Part shown: piece by piece, positions 8,522 through 18,751 of the stretch | Layout of the letters: each line of letters opens with the position of its first letter | How positions within the stretch are numbered: the first letter of the stretch is position 1 | Assembly: GCF_009646335.1 (NCBI RefSeq) | Contig: NZ_WJBU01000016.1 | Location: 56,183 to 120,182 of the forward strand | Source: Caenimonas koreensis DSM 17982 | Lineage (GTDB): Bacteria > Pseudomonadota > Gammaproteobacteria > Burkholderiales > Burkholderiaceae_C | DNA length: 64,000 nucleotides | Direction of reading: 5' to 3' | Notes under the pieces: generated by a model | Database searches by the model: none | Seen by the model: only the letters and a program-made list of their open reading frames with translations | Told to the model about the DNA's origin: nothing | Made by a program: the position numbers and the translations under genes

Positions 8522-9472
8522 TTAGCGAATGCGCGAGCGCGCTTCGCGGCGTGCGATCCAGATGGTCGAGGCGCTGATCACGATGCCGCCGATGATCGTG
8601 GACTGGCTCGGGATGTCGGAGAACACCAGAAAGCCCATGATTGACGCCCAGACGAGATCGAGGAACTTCACCGACTGTGTCGCCGAGATGTCGGCCACGC
8701 CGAACGATTGCGTCAGGCAGTAGTGGCCGGCGGCACCGATCAGGCCGCAGAACAGGAACGCGATCCATTGCCAGGCCGTCGGCCATTGCCACGCGAGCAG
8801 CGCAAGCGGCAGGCTGAAGATCGATATCGTGATCGACTGCCACACGACGATCACTGTGGTGCGTTCATGGCGCGTGAGCGCTTTGGTGATGAGGAACGAG
8901 GCTGCGAACACAGGCACTGAAGCGAGCATCACCAGGTTGTAGATGCCGCCCTCGCCGCCGAGCTTGGGCGCAACGACGATCGCGACGCCGGCGATGCCAA
9001 AGAGTGCTGCGACCCATCGATCCCACCGCATCTTCTCGCCGAAGAACCACGACGCGCCGATCATGATGAAGATCGGGCCGGTGAACGCAATGGCGGTTGT
9101 GTCTGCCAGGCCGATGTAGGGCAGCGCCCAGAACCAAAGCACCAGGCCGATCGTGTGGACGCCGCCGCGCGTGAACTGGCCGATCACGTTCTTGGGCATG
9201 TACGACGACATGCCTGCATGCGCGACGAGCGGCAGCATCACGACAAGACTCGCGACATAGCGCAGGAACTGCGTCTCGAAGGCGCTGAGCTCCATTGCGA
9301 GCTTGCGCATCACCGTGTTGAGAATGGAGAACAACAGGCCGGCTGCAGCTGACCACATCAGGCCGCGCACCACCGGGGGCAGCCGCGACGCACGCCGGCG
9401 CACCACGCTTGCATGACGAACGAGCAGCGCGCGTTTGGCGCGACGCGCACTATCTTCACTGCTTGTCTCCAT
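8522..9472 (-). CDS. EamA/DMT-family drug/metabolite exporter
   Basis: 316 residues with an approximately 40-residue polar N-terminus and then ten predicted membrane helices in two EamA halves, e.g. GLMWSAAAGLLFSILNTVM and FLFCGLIGAAGHYCLTQS. The family exports metabolites such as amino acids or small drugs; the substrate cannot be predicted. The ATG at 9472 is 8 bases downstream of a TATAGT box (9481-9486, minus strand) with no Shine-Dalgarno sequence, so the mRNA leader is at most a few bases. The upstream region is shared with the divergent riboswitch-ribB unit. Confidence 0.88.
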   Translation of the reverse strand: METSSEDSARRAKRALLVRHASVVRRRASRLPPVVRGLMWSAAAGLLFSILNTVMRKLAMELSAFETQFLRYVASLVVMLPLVAHAGMSSYMPKNVIGQFTRGGVHTIGLVLWFWALPYIGLADTTAIAFTGPIFIMIGASWFFGEKMRWDRWVAALFGIAGVAIVVAPKLGGEGGIYNLVMLASVPVFAASFLITKALTRHERTTVIVVWQSITISIFSLPLALLAWQWPTAWQWIAFLFCGLIGAAGHYCLTQSFGVADISATQSVKFLDLVWASIMGFLVFSDIPSQSTIIGGIVISASTIWIARREARSRIR

Positions 9473-9499
9473 TGCGACCCACTATAGCCCACACACTCT

Positions 9500-9526
9500 T
9501 TGCAAGCGGCGCGCAGCTTCTATAGT
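9500..9526 (+). promoter_or_regulatory. Putative promoter of the ribB transcript
   Basis: TTGCAA (9500-9505) and TATAGT (9521-9526), spacing 15 bp, placed just before the riboswitch. The spacing is shorter than ideal. Confidence 0.45.
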
Positions 9527-9534
9527 CGAGTGGT

Positions 9535-9682
9535 CTTCAGGGCGGGGTGAAATTCCCCACCGGCGGTAGGCAGGCCGAAAGGTTTGCGAGCCCGCGAGCG
9601 CTTCGGCGTACGCAAGTACAACGAAGGTCAGCAGACCCAGTCCAATGCTGGGGCCGACGGTCATAGTCCGGATGAAAGAAGA
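9535..9682 (+). promoter_or_regulatory. FMN riboswitch (RFN element)
   Basis: The conserved FMN aptamer blocks occur in order: GGGGTGAAATTCCCCACCGG at 9544, GCGAGCCCGCGAGCG at 9586, GGTCAGCAGACCC at 9626, then CCAATGCTGGGGCCGACGG, TCATAGTCCGGATGAAAGAA. Together they close a six-helix junction that binds flavin mononucleotide. It lies 81 bases before ribB and should lower ribB expression when FMN is plentiful, probably at translation since no clear terminator hairpin with a T run is seen before the AGGAG. Confidence 0.95.
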
Positions 9683-9763
9683 CGCGCTGCGGCACTTGTG
9701 TCGCGGCGTGGTCGGCTGCCGCCTTGAAGCGCTTTGTTTGTTCAACCAACAGGAGCGTTTCAT

Positions 9764-10432
9764 ATGACTTCCACTTCCGAAGCTTCCCTTGCGTCCACGG
9801 GCGCATCCACCATCGAGGTGACGCTGATGCCTGAGGTGATCGCACAGATCGCCGCGGGCAAACCGGTGCTCGTGCTCGACGACGCAGATCGCGAAAACGA
9901 AGCAGACCTGATCTGCGCTGCCGAGCGAATCACACCCGCTGTGATGGCGATGATGATTCGCGATGGCAGCGGCATCGTCTGCCTGTGCATCACGCCAGAC
10001 AAAGCCAGCGAGCTGCGATTGCGACCCATGGTCGAAGTCAATCGATCTCGCTTTGCGACGGCCTTCACACAGTCGATCGAGGCGGCGCATGGCGTGACCA
10101 CCGGTGTGTCCGCGAAGGACCGGGTGCAAACGATTCACTGCGCGCTGCGCTCCACGCTCGAACACAGCGAAATCGTGAGCCCCGGCCATGTATTCCCGCT
10201 GATCGCGAAACCCGGTGGCACGCTCGAGCGTGACGGCCATACAGAGGCAGCGGTTGATCTGCCTTGGCTGGCGGGGCTCGCGCCTGCAGGCGTGCTGTGC
10301 GAATTGATGAACCCCGATGGCACGATGGCCAAGGGCGAGCAGGTGGCGCGCTTCGCCATGGAGCATGGACTCGCCTGCACGACAGTGGCGGCGATAGCGG
10401 CGCATCGCCGCGAACTGGCAGCGTCACGCTAG
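9764..10432 (+). CDS. ribB: 3,4-dihydroxy-2-butanone 4-phosphate synthase
   Basis: 222 residues from the ATG at 9764, chosen because AGGAG lies 8 bases before it; a TTG at 9734 gives an unneeded extension. The substrate/metal signature DDADRENEADLICAAE is at about residues 38-53, and later HVFPLIAKPGG and the TAAVDLPWLAGL-like EAAVDLPWLAGL are typical. It converts ribulose 5-phosphate to the four-carbon riboflavin precursor plus formate. No GTP cyclohydrolase II (RibA) domain is fused. It is controlled by the FMN riboswitch just upstream. Confidence 0.95.
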   Translation: MTSTSEASLASTGASTIEVTLMPEVIAQIAAGKPVLVLDDADRENEADLICAAERITPAVMAMMIRDGSGIVCLCITPDKASELRLRPMVEVNRSRFATAFTQSIEAAHGVTTGVSAKDRVQTIHCALRSTLEHSEIVSPGHVFPLIAKPGGTLERDGHTEAAVDLPWLAGLAPAGVLCELMNPDGTMAKGEQVARFAMEHGLACTTVAAIAAHRRELAASR

Positions 10433-10471
10433 CGGGAACTGCGCAGTTGCACGTGCTGCGCATCGTCAAGC

Positions 10472-10493
10472 TGCCCGGGCAGTAACCCGGGCA
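10472..10493 (+). terminator. GC-rich hairpin after ribB (in a 347-bp gene-free stretch)
   Basis: A perfect 8-bp stem TGCCCGGG / CCCGGGCA with a 6-base loop, without a T run, 40 bases after ribB. The rest of 10433-10779 holds a CATAAT box at 10590-10595 that could serve infA, and two overlapping tiny ORFs (see findings). I see no recognised RNA family in it. Confidence 0.4.
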
Positions 10494-10779
10494 CCGACCG
10501 GCCGCTTTGCTGGTCGCCTCTTCCCCACAAAAACACGGGCATCGTAGCTGCGGCGCCGGTGGATGAGTGCGCGCCTGCTTCGCGAAGCGCATAATGGATG
10601 GTTGTGCGGGTGATGCCCGCGCACCCGCTGGCGGGGCGGTTCCTGGCACGATGAACACCGCAAGCGACGGGCCCGCCATGGCCGGCCGCAGATGAACCCG
10701 CTACCGGCTCCCGAACCGGTCGCCCCCGCAACCCCGACCCTCCTGTCAACGGCAGGCCGGTCCTGAAAGTTATGACTGA

Positions 10780-11040
10780 ATGGCCAAGGAAGAACTGATT
10801 GAAATGCGCGGCAAAGTGTCCGAAATTCTGCCGGACTCGCGCTACCGCGTGACCCTGACGAACGGGCATGAACTGATCGCCTACACCGGCGGCAAGATGC
10901 GCAAGCACCACATCCGCATCATCGCGGGCGACGACGTGACCCTCGAACTCTCGCCCTACGACCTGACCAAGGGCCGCATCATGTTCCGTCACCTGCCCGA
11001 GCGCAGGCCCCAGACGGGCGCTCCGATGCAGCGGCGCTGA
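10780..11040 (+). CDS. infA: Translation initiation factor IF-1
   Basis: 86 residues forming a single S1-type OB fold: [20 protein letters not shown] opens the barrel, and [18 protein letters not shown] is the RNA-binding core. IF-1 binds the 30S A site with IF-2 and IF-3 during initiation. At 86 residues it has a basic C-terminal extension ([17 protein letters not shown]) beyond the usual 72; similar longer IF-1 copies are common in Burkholderiales, which often have two infA genes. A second infA may therefore exist elsewhere. The ribosome binding site is weak and a leader of up to about 180 bases precedes it. Confidence 0.95.
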   Translation: MAKEELIEMRGKVSEILPDSRYRVTLTNGHELIAYTGGKMRKHHIRIIAGDDVTLELSPYDLTKGRIMFRHLPERRPQTGAPMQRR

Positions 11041-11054
11041 TCGCTCAGTGCACC

Positions 11055-11090
11055 AAACAAAACAGCCGGCACCAGCCGGCTTTTTTGTTT
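11055..11090. terminator. Rho-independent terminator after infA
   Basis: GCCGGC-ACCA-GCCGGC core with flanking A and T runs, so it can act on both strands. It separates infA from the groESL promoter. Confidence 0.88.
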
Positions 11091-11112
11091 GCCGCCGGGA
11101 ACAGGCTGGCAC

Positions 11113-11166
11113 TTGAAATGCCATGAAAAGGCCGTATCATTAGCACTCAGTGAACGGGAGTGCTAA
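11113..11166 (+). promoter_or_regulatory. groESL heat-shock promoter with perfect CIRCE operator
   Basis: TTGAAA (11113-11118) and TATCAT (11135-11140) are 16 bp apart; the upstream CTTGAAA also resembles a sigma-32 -35 box. The CIRCE inverted repeat follows with no mismatch: TTAGCACTC (11140-11148), nine bases, GAGTGCTAA (11158-11166). HrcA bound here would block initiation. The groES ATG is about 100 bases downstream. Confidence 0.93.
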
Positions 11167-11269
11167 CAGCTCTGCTTGAGCGTTTCAAGCGACTTCCGCC
11201 TCACGCTGAATAAGCGCTAACTTCGTTGGCGCGTTTTGATTTCCCTAGTGTTCAAGTCAAGGAGATGCA

Positions 11270-11560
11270 ATGAACCTTCGCCCTCTCGCCGATCGTGTGA
11301 TCGTCAAACGCCTCGATGCAGAAGAAAAGACCGCCAGCGGCATCGTTCTGCCCGGCAATACCGCCGAAAAGCCTGACCAAGGTGAAGTCCTGGCCGTTGG
11401 CCCCGGCAAGAAAGACGACAAGGGTGCCATCCAGGCCATGAGCGTCAAAGTCGGCGACCGCGTCCTCTTCGGCAAGTACAGCGGCCAGACCGTCAAGGTC
11501 GATGGCGACGAGTTGCTCGTCATGAAGGAAGACGACCTGTTCGCAGTCGTCGAGAAGTAA
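11270..11560 (+). CDS. groES: Co-chaperonin GroES
   Basis: 96 residues, the standard length. [20 protein letters not shown] is the conserved N-terminus and the mobile loop [16 protein letters not shown] contacts GroEL. GroES caps the GroEL cavity as a heptamer. AAGGAG precedes the ATG by 5 bases. It is the first gene of a CIRCE-controlled operon with groEL 30 bases downstream. Confidence 0.98.
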   Translation: MNLRPLADRVIVKRLDAEEKTASGIVLPGNTAEKPDQGEVLAVGPGKKDDKGAIQAMSVKVGDRVLFGKYSGQTVKVDGDELLVMKEDDLFAVVEK

Positions 11561-13246
<1,686 letters not shown>

Positions 13247-13254
13247 GTCCATTC

Positions 13255-13326
13255 ACCTTGAAATCGCTGCGCGATTTCAAGGTGCTCTAGTCAGATGAGA
13301 AAAAGCCGGCGAAGCCGGCTTTTTTT
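13255..13326. terminator. Two hairpins after groEL, the second a bidirectional terminator
   Basis: First a perfect 12-bp stem (13255-13266 with 13272-13283, arm ACCTTGAAATCG) without a T run, then AAAAAGCCGGC-GAA-GCCGGCTTTTTTT (13300-13326), which can stop transcription from groEL and from the convergent DUF805 gene. Confidence 0.88.
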
Positions 13327-13388
13327 CATGGGGGATCGATCTGCGCGTTGCTGCGATCGATCCGGTGCCCCGGTGGGGACTCGCTTTT

Positions 13389-13766
13389 TTACTGCTGGCC
13401 GGGGGCGATGTCCATGGCCGCAGCCGGTGTGCCGCTTGGCGGCTCGCCGTATTGGTTGGCTGCGGTGTTGCCGGGCTGGGCCATGAGGTAGATCAGGAAC
13501 AGTGTGCCGAAAAACGGGATGAAGCTGAGCAGCTGAAACCAGCCGCTCTTGCCCGTGTCGTGCAGGCGGCGTGCGCCAGCGGCCAACATGGGAATGAACA
13601 ACGCCAGCGCCGCAATGCCATAGAGGTAACGGCTCACCATGCCGGTGATGGCCAGCACGACCACCCAGAACAACACGAACCACCAGAACTCGGGGCGCGC
13701 TGCGCGGCCCGTGAAATCGGCGTACTTGTTCAAACAGGTTTTGACAGCCGAGATGTATTCATCCAT
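13389..13766 (-). CDS. DUF805 inner-membrane protein
   Basis: 125 residues from the ATG at 13766, which has AGGAG 7 bases before it; the longer in-frame extension overlaps pgi and is not used. It begins MDEYISAVKTCLNKYADFTG and has R-A-A-R-P-E-FWWFVLF, the usual DUF805 opening, then three or four hydrophobic segments and ARRLHDTGKSGWFQL between the last two. Small membrane protein of unknown role. It lies 82 bases downstream of pgi on the same strand. Confidence 0.9.
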   Translation of the reverse strand: MDEYISAVKTCLNKYADFTGRAARPEFWWFVLFWVVVLAITGMVSRYLYGIAALALFIPMLAAGARRLHDTGKSGWFQLLSFIPFFGTLFLIYLMAQPGNTAANQYGEPPSGTPAAAMDIAPGQQ

Positions 13767-13848
13767 CGCGCTCACTCCTCTTGCCCGGGAAAGACCCCGG
13801 CGCGGATGATAGGACGAAGCCAGCGCCGCGGATAGGGGCCGGCTTTCG

Positions 13849-15408
13849 TCAGCCCGCTGGCGACAGGCGACGCAGCAAGCCCGCTGTCGATGCGTCCAGG
13901 CCGGCCACATCGCCGCTGGCCAGCCTGGGCGCAATGTCCTTCGCGAGCACCTTGCCAAGCTCGACGCCCCATTGGTCGAAGCTGTTGATGCCCCAGATCG
14001 AGCCACTGACGAACACGCGGTGCTCGTGCAGCGCGATCAATGCGCCAAGACTGGCTGCATCCAGCCGCTCCAGGATGAAGAACGTGCTGGGCCGATTGCC
14101 CGTAAAGTCGCGGTGGCCGCCCGCGTCGCGCTTGCCTTGCATCAGGGCCTGCGCCTGCGCAATGGCATTGGCGAGCAGCTGCTCGTGGTGGCCCGGCAAC
14201 TCATGCCTGGCCTGCTTCACAGCAATGAATTCGACGGGCACGACATCAGTGCCCTGGTGCAGCATCTGGAAGTAAGCGTGCTGCCCATTGGTGCCCGGCT
14301 CACCCCACAACACGGGTGAGGTCGCTATCGATAGCGCCCGACCCTTCGCGTCAACACGCTTGCCATTGCTCTCCATTTCGAGCTGCTGCATGTAGGCCGG
14401 CAGCCGCCGCAGCGCACCGTGATACGGCGCGATGCTGCGGCTCGCAAAGCCATGGAAGTTGCGATACCAGACATCGAGCAGGCCCAGCCGCACAGGCAGG
14501 TTGGCATGCAACGGCTCGGTTGCGAAGTGCCTGTCCATCGCATGTGCGCCCGCCAGCATCTCGCGAAAGCCTGCCGCCCCAATCGCGATTGCAATTGGCA
14601 GACCTATGGCAGACCACACCGAGTAACGCCCGCCCACCCAGTCCCAGAACCCGAACGTCGTCGTGATCCCGAACGCTTTCGCGGCGGCGACGTTGGTCGT
14701 GAGTGCCGCAAAGTGCCGCGCGATGTCCGTTCCGCCATTCGATTCGAACCAGGCCTTCGCCGAGAGCGCGTTGGTCATGGTTTCTATCGTCGTGAATGTC
14801 TTGGACGCGACGAGGAACAACGTGCTTTGCGGCTTGACTTGCCTGAGCACCGCCGCAAGTTCATGCCCATCCACATTCGATACGAAGTGAAAGCGCTTGC
14901 CTTCGATCGCATCGTCGCCCAGCGCAGTCACGGCCATTTGCGGGCCGAGGTCCGAGCCGCCGATGCCGATATTGACGACGTCGGTAATGGCCACATCAGC
15001 GCGCACACGCTCGGCATAGTCGAGCATGGCATCCAGTGTTTCGTGCACCAGCGCCGCGTCAGGGTCGCTCGACGCACCTTTGGGCGAGCGCAGCAGCCAG
15101 TGCTTCACCGCGCGCTGCTCTGTGACGTTGATGGCCTCGCCGGCAAACATCGCATCGCGATGCTTTTCCAGCATGCACTCGCGCGCGAGTTCGAGCAGGA
15201 GCGAGCGTGCGTGTTCGTCGATCAGCCCTTTCGAAAAGTCGGCGAAGACGTGCGGCGCCTGCTGGCTGAAAACGTCAACACGACCTGGATCAGCAGCAAG
15301 CGCATCGCGCGCGTCGAAAGCGCGGCCCTCGCGTTCGTAGTGCGCAACCAGCAGCGCCCATGCTGCCGTGTGATCACAGTGAGGGCGGGAGATGCCGGGG
15401 GTAGTCAT
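13849..15408 (-). CDS. pgi: Glucose-6-phosphate isomerase
   Basis: 519 residues from the ATG at 15408. Signature pieces are visible: NIGIGGSDLGPQMA, VSNVDGHELAAVL, VASKTFTTIETM, WVGGRYSVWSAIGLP, and the late SFDQWGVELGK. It interconverts glucose 6-phosphate and fructose 6-phosphate. Together with zwf at 19882 it flanks a transporter whose residues suggest hexose-phosphate uptake. A CATAAT box ends exactly 6 bases before the ATG and no Shine-Dalgarno sequence is present, so the mRNA is probably leaderless. The start adds about 20 residues before the conserved AAWALL segment. Confidence 0.97.
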   Translation of the reverse strand: MTTPGISRPHCDHTAAWALLVAHYEREGRAFDARDALAADPGRVDVFSQQAPHVFADFSKGLIDEHARSLLLELARECMLEKHRDAMFAGEAINVTEQRAVKHWLLRSPKGASSDPDAALVHETLDAMLDYAERVRADVAITDVVNIGIGGSDLGPQMAVTALGDDAIEGKRFHFVSNVDGHELAAVLRQVKPQSTLFLVASKTFTTIETMTNALSAKAWFESNGGTDIARHFAALTTNVAAAKAFGITTTFGFWDWVGGRYSVWSAIGLPIAIAIGAAGFREMLAGAHAMDRHFATEPLHANLPVRLGLLDVWYRNFHGFASRSIAPYHGALRRLPAYMQQLEMESNGKRVDAKGRALSIATSPVLWGEPGTNGQHAYFQMLHQGTDVVPVEFIAVKQARHELPGHHEQLLANAIAQAQALMQGKRDAGGHRDFTGNRPSTFFILERLDAASLGALIALHEHRVFVSGSIWGINSFDQWGVELGKVLAKDIAPRLASGDVAGLDASTAGLLRRLSPAG

Positions 15409-15414
15409 GCAGGC

Positions 15415-15420
15415 ATTATG
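15415..15420 (-). promoter_or_regulatory. -10 box of pgi
   Basis: CATAAT on the minus strand, six bases from the pgi ATG. The -35 region is poor. Confidence 0.5.
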
Positions 15421-15466
15421 AAAGCGCGCGCCAGAAAGCGGGCGAGAAGTCCAGCTCTGCTGGGCC

Positions 15467-16522
15467 TTAACTCGACTGCACGACGGAGACGCCGTGATCG
15501 GCCAGCCCCAGGCCCACGTCGCAGCCAAGCTCAAGCACGCGCGTCAGCTGCGACGACACGACGAAAATCGGGCCCAGCTCAGTTTCGAACGTGTACTCGT
15601 AGATGCTGCCCAGGTACGACAGCTTGGCCAGCCGCGCTGCCAGCCCCGTGCCGGGCGGGCCGATGTGCCATGCCTCGGGGCGCACCGCCACTTTGACTGC
15701 GCCTTCATTCATTGGCGTGCGCGACTTGAACCGCAGGGGCCCCAGCGCCACCATGCCGGCCGCATCGACCCTGGCAGGGAACAGCATCGCCTCGCCCATG
15801 AACCCGGCAACGAACTCGCTCGACGGATATTCATACAGCTGCTCAGGCGTGCCGCTTTGCGCGATGACGCCCTGGTCCATCACGATGATCTGGTCGCTGA
15901 CCGCAAGTGCCTCGCTCTGGTCATGCGTGACGTAGGCCACCGTGAGGCCCAGGCGCTGTTGCAACGCACGAATCTCCTCACGCATTTCGCGGCGCAGCCG
16001 TGCATCGAGGTTGGACAGTGGCTCGTCGAACAACAGCACTGCGGGCTCCAGGACAAGCGCACGCGCGAGTGCAACGCGCTGCTGCTGCCCACCCGACAGC
16101 TCACTGGGCAAGCGCGCATCGAAACCTACCAGGCCCACGTTGCGCAGCGTCTCCACGGCACGTGTGCGGGCCGGCGCCTTGTCGATGCCTGACATGCGCA
16201 GGCCATAGGCGACGTTCTCGACCACATCCATGTGCGGGAATAGCGCGTAGCTCTGGAACATCATGCTCACGTTGCGCTCGGCGGGCCCGAGGGTTGTCAC
16301 GTCGCGGCCCGCAATGAATATCTCGCCTGACGTGGGCGACTCCAGGCCCGCGATCATGCGCAGCGTGGTGGTCTTGCCGCAGCCCGACGGACCGAGGATC
16401 GTCGTGAGTGTGCCGCTTGCGACCGTGAAGCTGATGCCCTTCACCGCGAACGGCGCGGGCGCATCACCGTAGCGCTTGGTGACATTGCGGAACTCGATGC
16501 CCGTGCCTGCATGAGTGGTCAT
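15467..16522 (-). CDS. ABC transporter ATPase, AfuC/FbpC type (putative hexose-phosphate uptake)
   Basis: 351 residues from the ATG at 16522, which overlaps the permease stop by 4 bp; the longer open frame upstream is a shadow of the permease. Walker A GPSGCGKTTTLR, signature LSGGQQQRVALARAL, Walker B VLLFDEPLSNLDA and the H-loop VTHDQSEA are complete. A TOBE-like C-terminal domain of about 110 residues follows (AVRPEAWHIG). It powers import by the fused permease at 16519. The usual label would be ferric-iron FbpC; see the binding protein for why a sugar phosphate is favoured. Confidence 0.9.
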   Translation of the reverse strand: MTTHAGTGIEFRNVTKRYGDAPAPFAVKGISFTVASGTLTTILGPSGCGKTTTLRMIAGLESPTSGEIFIAGRDVTTLGPAERNVSMMFQSYALFPHMDVVENVAYGLRMSGIDKAPARTRAVETLRNVGLVGFDARLPSELSGGQQQRVALARALVLEPAVLLFDEPLSNLDARLRREMREEIRALQQRLGLTVAYVTHDQSEALAVSDQIIVMDQGVIAQSGTPEQLYEYPSSEFVAGFMGEAMLFPARVDAAGMVALGPLRFKSRTPMNEGAVKVAVRPEAWHIGPPGTGLAARLAKLSYLGSIYEYTFETELGPIFVVSSQLTRVLELGCDVGLGLADHGVSVVQSS

Positions 16523-18747
16523 GCGATTCCCTGTGATGTAGCGACGGCCACTGCCGCCTTGCGCCGGCCGAGCTTGCGCTCGCCGACGACGAATTGAATC
16601 AGCGCCGTCACGATGCTCATGAGCACGATCAGCACGGTGCAGTACGCAAGGGCCACGCCGTAGTCGCCATTGCCGACGCGGCCAATGATGTAGGTGGTGG
16701 CCAACTCGTTTTCTGCAGTCACCAGAAAGATCACCGCCGACACGGTGGTGATGGCACGCACGAAGCTGTACACCAGCGCCGCAATCAGCGCAGGCTTGAG
16801 CAGCGGCAGCACCACGTAGCGCAAGGTCTGCACACTCGATGCGCGCAGCATGATCGATGCTTCGTCCAGCGACTTGTCGAGCTGCTTGAACGCGGCTGTG
16901 CCCGCGCGAACGCCGACGGGCAGGTTGCGGAACAGGAAGCACAACACAATGATCAACCCCGTGCCCGTGAGCTCGAACGGCGGCACGTTGAAGGCGAGGA
17001 TGTAGCTCACCCCCAGCACCGTGCCGGGGATGGCGAAGGCCAGCAGCGCCGAGAACTCGAACATCGCGAGCCCCTTGAACTCGGTGCGCGCCAGCAAGTA
17101 GGCGATGAGCAAGCCGAGCACGGCTGTCAGCGGCGCAGAGATCGCGGCGAGCTTGATTGTCGTGAAGAACGAGTTCCACGCTGTACCCGCCCACACAAGG
17201 CCGAACTGCCCCCACTCGAGCGAGAACGCCGTGCTGAAGTGCGAAAGGGTCGGCGTGTAGTCACGCCCCCAGGTCTGGACAAACCCGCCAGCGAACGCGA
17301 ACACGTACACAAGCGCAGTGAATGCCATCCACGGCAGTGCAACGCCGTACACGATCTTGCGAACACGCGGCGGCAGGGCCATCGCCACGCCGGCATCGCC
17401 CTTGCCGCTGACGGTGGTGTAGCTCTGCTTGCCCAGCACCAGCCGCTGCACCGCAAACACACCCAGCGCAAAGAGCGTGAGGATCCACGCGAGCGACGCT
17501 GCGCGGCCCTGGTCATATTGCGCGCCGACGATCGCAAAGAAGATCTCCGTCGAGAGCACCGAGAACTGCCCACCAACCACGACCGGATTGCCGAAGTCCG
17601 CCATGCTCTCGATGAAGCCGACGAGAAATGCATTCGCCAGGCCCGGCTTGAGCAAAGGCAGTGTGATGGTCATGAACGTGCGCTGCGGGCTGGCGCGCAA
17701 GGTTTGCGCCGCCTCTTCCAGGCTCGGCGCTACGCCTTGCACGACGCCGCGCATGATCATGAAGGCGATGGGCGCAAAAGCGAATGTCTGCGCGATCCAC
17801 ACGCCGAACCAGCCATAGAACCAGCGCGTGGGATTGATGCCGAATGCCCATTCGAGCAACTGGTTCACCAGGCCCGCACGGCCAAACAACAGGATCAGGC
17901 CCAGCCCGACGACAAAGGGCGGCGTGATGATCGGCAGCATCGCCAGCACGTTCAACGGCTTGCTGTATTTGTTGCCAGCGCGCTCTGCCATCAACGCCAT
18001 CAACGTGCCGAGCACCGTCGTGCTCAGTGCCGTTGCCACGCCGAGGAACAGCGTGTTCCATGCCACGCCGCAGCGCACGCCGCCGTAGAGGCAGCTCAGG
18101 CCGAAGTTGCGCTCGCTGGCCACACGCTCGAAGAGCGACAGGAATGAGAAGCGGCCCTCTTCAGTGAAGAACGCGCTCGACAGCGCCTTGAGCACGGGAT
18201 ACACGATGAACAGGCCAAGCAAGGTGCCGCTCACGACCACCGCCGCCGCGATGAACAAGTCGCCCTTGAAGAATCCACGCCGTGCCAGGCCGAAGGCGGT
18301 GAGCACCACGAGCGCCGTGAGCGCGACGAAACCGCCCCATCCGACACCAAACTGGTTCTTTGCGAGTTCGCCAAACAACTGATTGAGCCACTCGCCGCTC
18401 CAGCCCTTGGCGCCGATGAGAAAGCCGGCACCGCCCACACCGAGCACGCCCACGAGGCCGCCAGCCACCAGCAACGCGCCTTGCGCTCGACCCGGTGCCT
18501 GCACCGCGCCTGCCGCTGCGATGCAGATGCCGGCGATGCCGAGCCCCAGCCACACACGCCCGTACACAAGTGCCTGCATGAGCCCGTTGGCTTTGTCGTC
18601 GCCGCCGAAGACCTGCGGGATCGCGGTGAGGCCGTTGGCGTCCTGCAGCGCGTACCAAGGCAGCGCCAGGTAGCCGGCGACGGCGATGGCGATCCACCAC
18701 CAGATCACCGTGTTGCCTGAAGATCGTGCTGGCGCGCGTGTCGTCAT
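16519..18747 (-). CDS. ABC transporter fused permease, AfuB/FbpB type (putative hexose-phosphate uptake)
   Basis: 742 residues, two permease domains in one chain. Each carries the cytoplasmic coupling motif, EEAAQTLRASPQRTFMTITL in the first half and DEASIMLRASSVQTLRYVVL in the second. The N-terminal third adds several further hydrophobic segments, giving well over 12 membrane helices. This size and fusion match AfuB/FbpB-like permeases. It begins 4 bases after the binding-protein stop and overlaps the ATPase gene by 4 bp, so the three are one operon. Confidence 0.9.
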   Translation of the reverse strand: MTTRAPARSSGNTVIWWWIAIAVAGYLALPWYALQDANGLTAIPQVFGGDDKANGLMQALVYGRVWLGLGIAGICIAAAGAVQAPGRAQGALLVAGGLVGVLGVGGAGFLIGAKGWSGEWLNQLFGELAKNQFGVGWGGFVALTALVVLTAFGLARRGFFKGDLFIAAAVVVSGTLLGLFIVYPVLKALSSAFFTEEGRFSFLSLFERVASERNFGLSCLYGGVRCGVAWNTLFLGVATALSTTVLGTLMALMAERAGNKYSKPLNVLAMLPIITPPFVVGLGLILLFGRAGLVNQLLEWAFGINPTRWFYGWFGVWIAQTFAFAPIAFMIMRGVVQGVAPSLEEAAQTLRASPQRTFMTITLPLLKPGLANAFLVGFIESMADFGNPVVVGGQFSVLSTEIFFAIVGAQYDQGRAASLAWILTLFALGVFAVQRLVLGKQSYTTVSGKGDAGVAMALPPRVRKIVYGVALPWMAFTALVYVFAFAGGFVQTWGRDYTPTLSHFSTAFSLEWGQFGLVWAGTAWNSFFTTIKLAAISAPLTAVLGLLIAYLLARTEFKGLAMFEFSALLAFAIPGTVLGVSYILAFNVPPFELTGTGLIIVLCFLFRNLPVGVRAGTAAFKQLDKSLDEASIMLRASSVQTLRYVVLPLLKPALIAALVYSFVRAITTVSAVIFLVTAENELATTYIIGRVGNGDYGVALAYCTVLIVLMSIVTALIQFVVGERKLGRRKAAVAVATSQGIA

Positions 18748-18751
18748 GCCG

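Noticed and set aside
10433..10779. Cobalamin or other known riboswitch upstream of infA
   Set aside because: No B12-box or other conserved aptamer block could be found.
16594..18147. 517-residue open frame opposite the fused permease
   Set aside because: Arg/His/Gln-rich shadow of the permease gene, with no domain.
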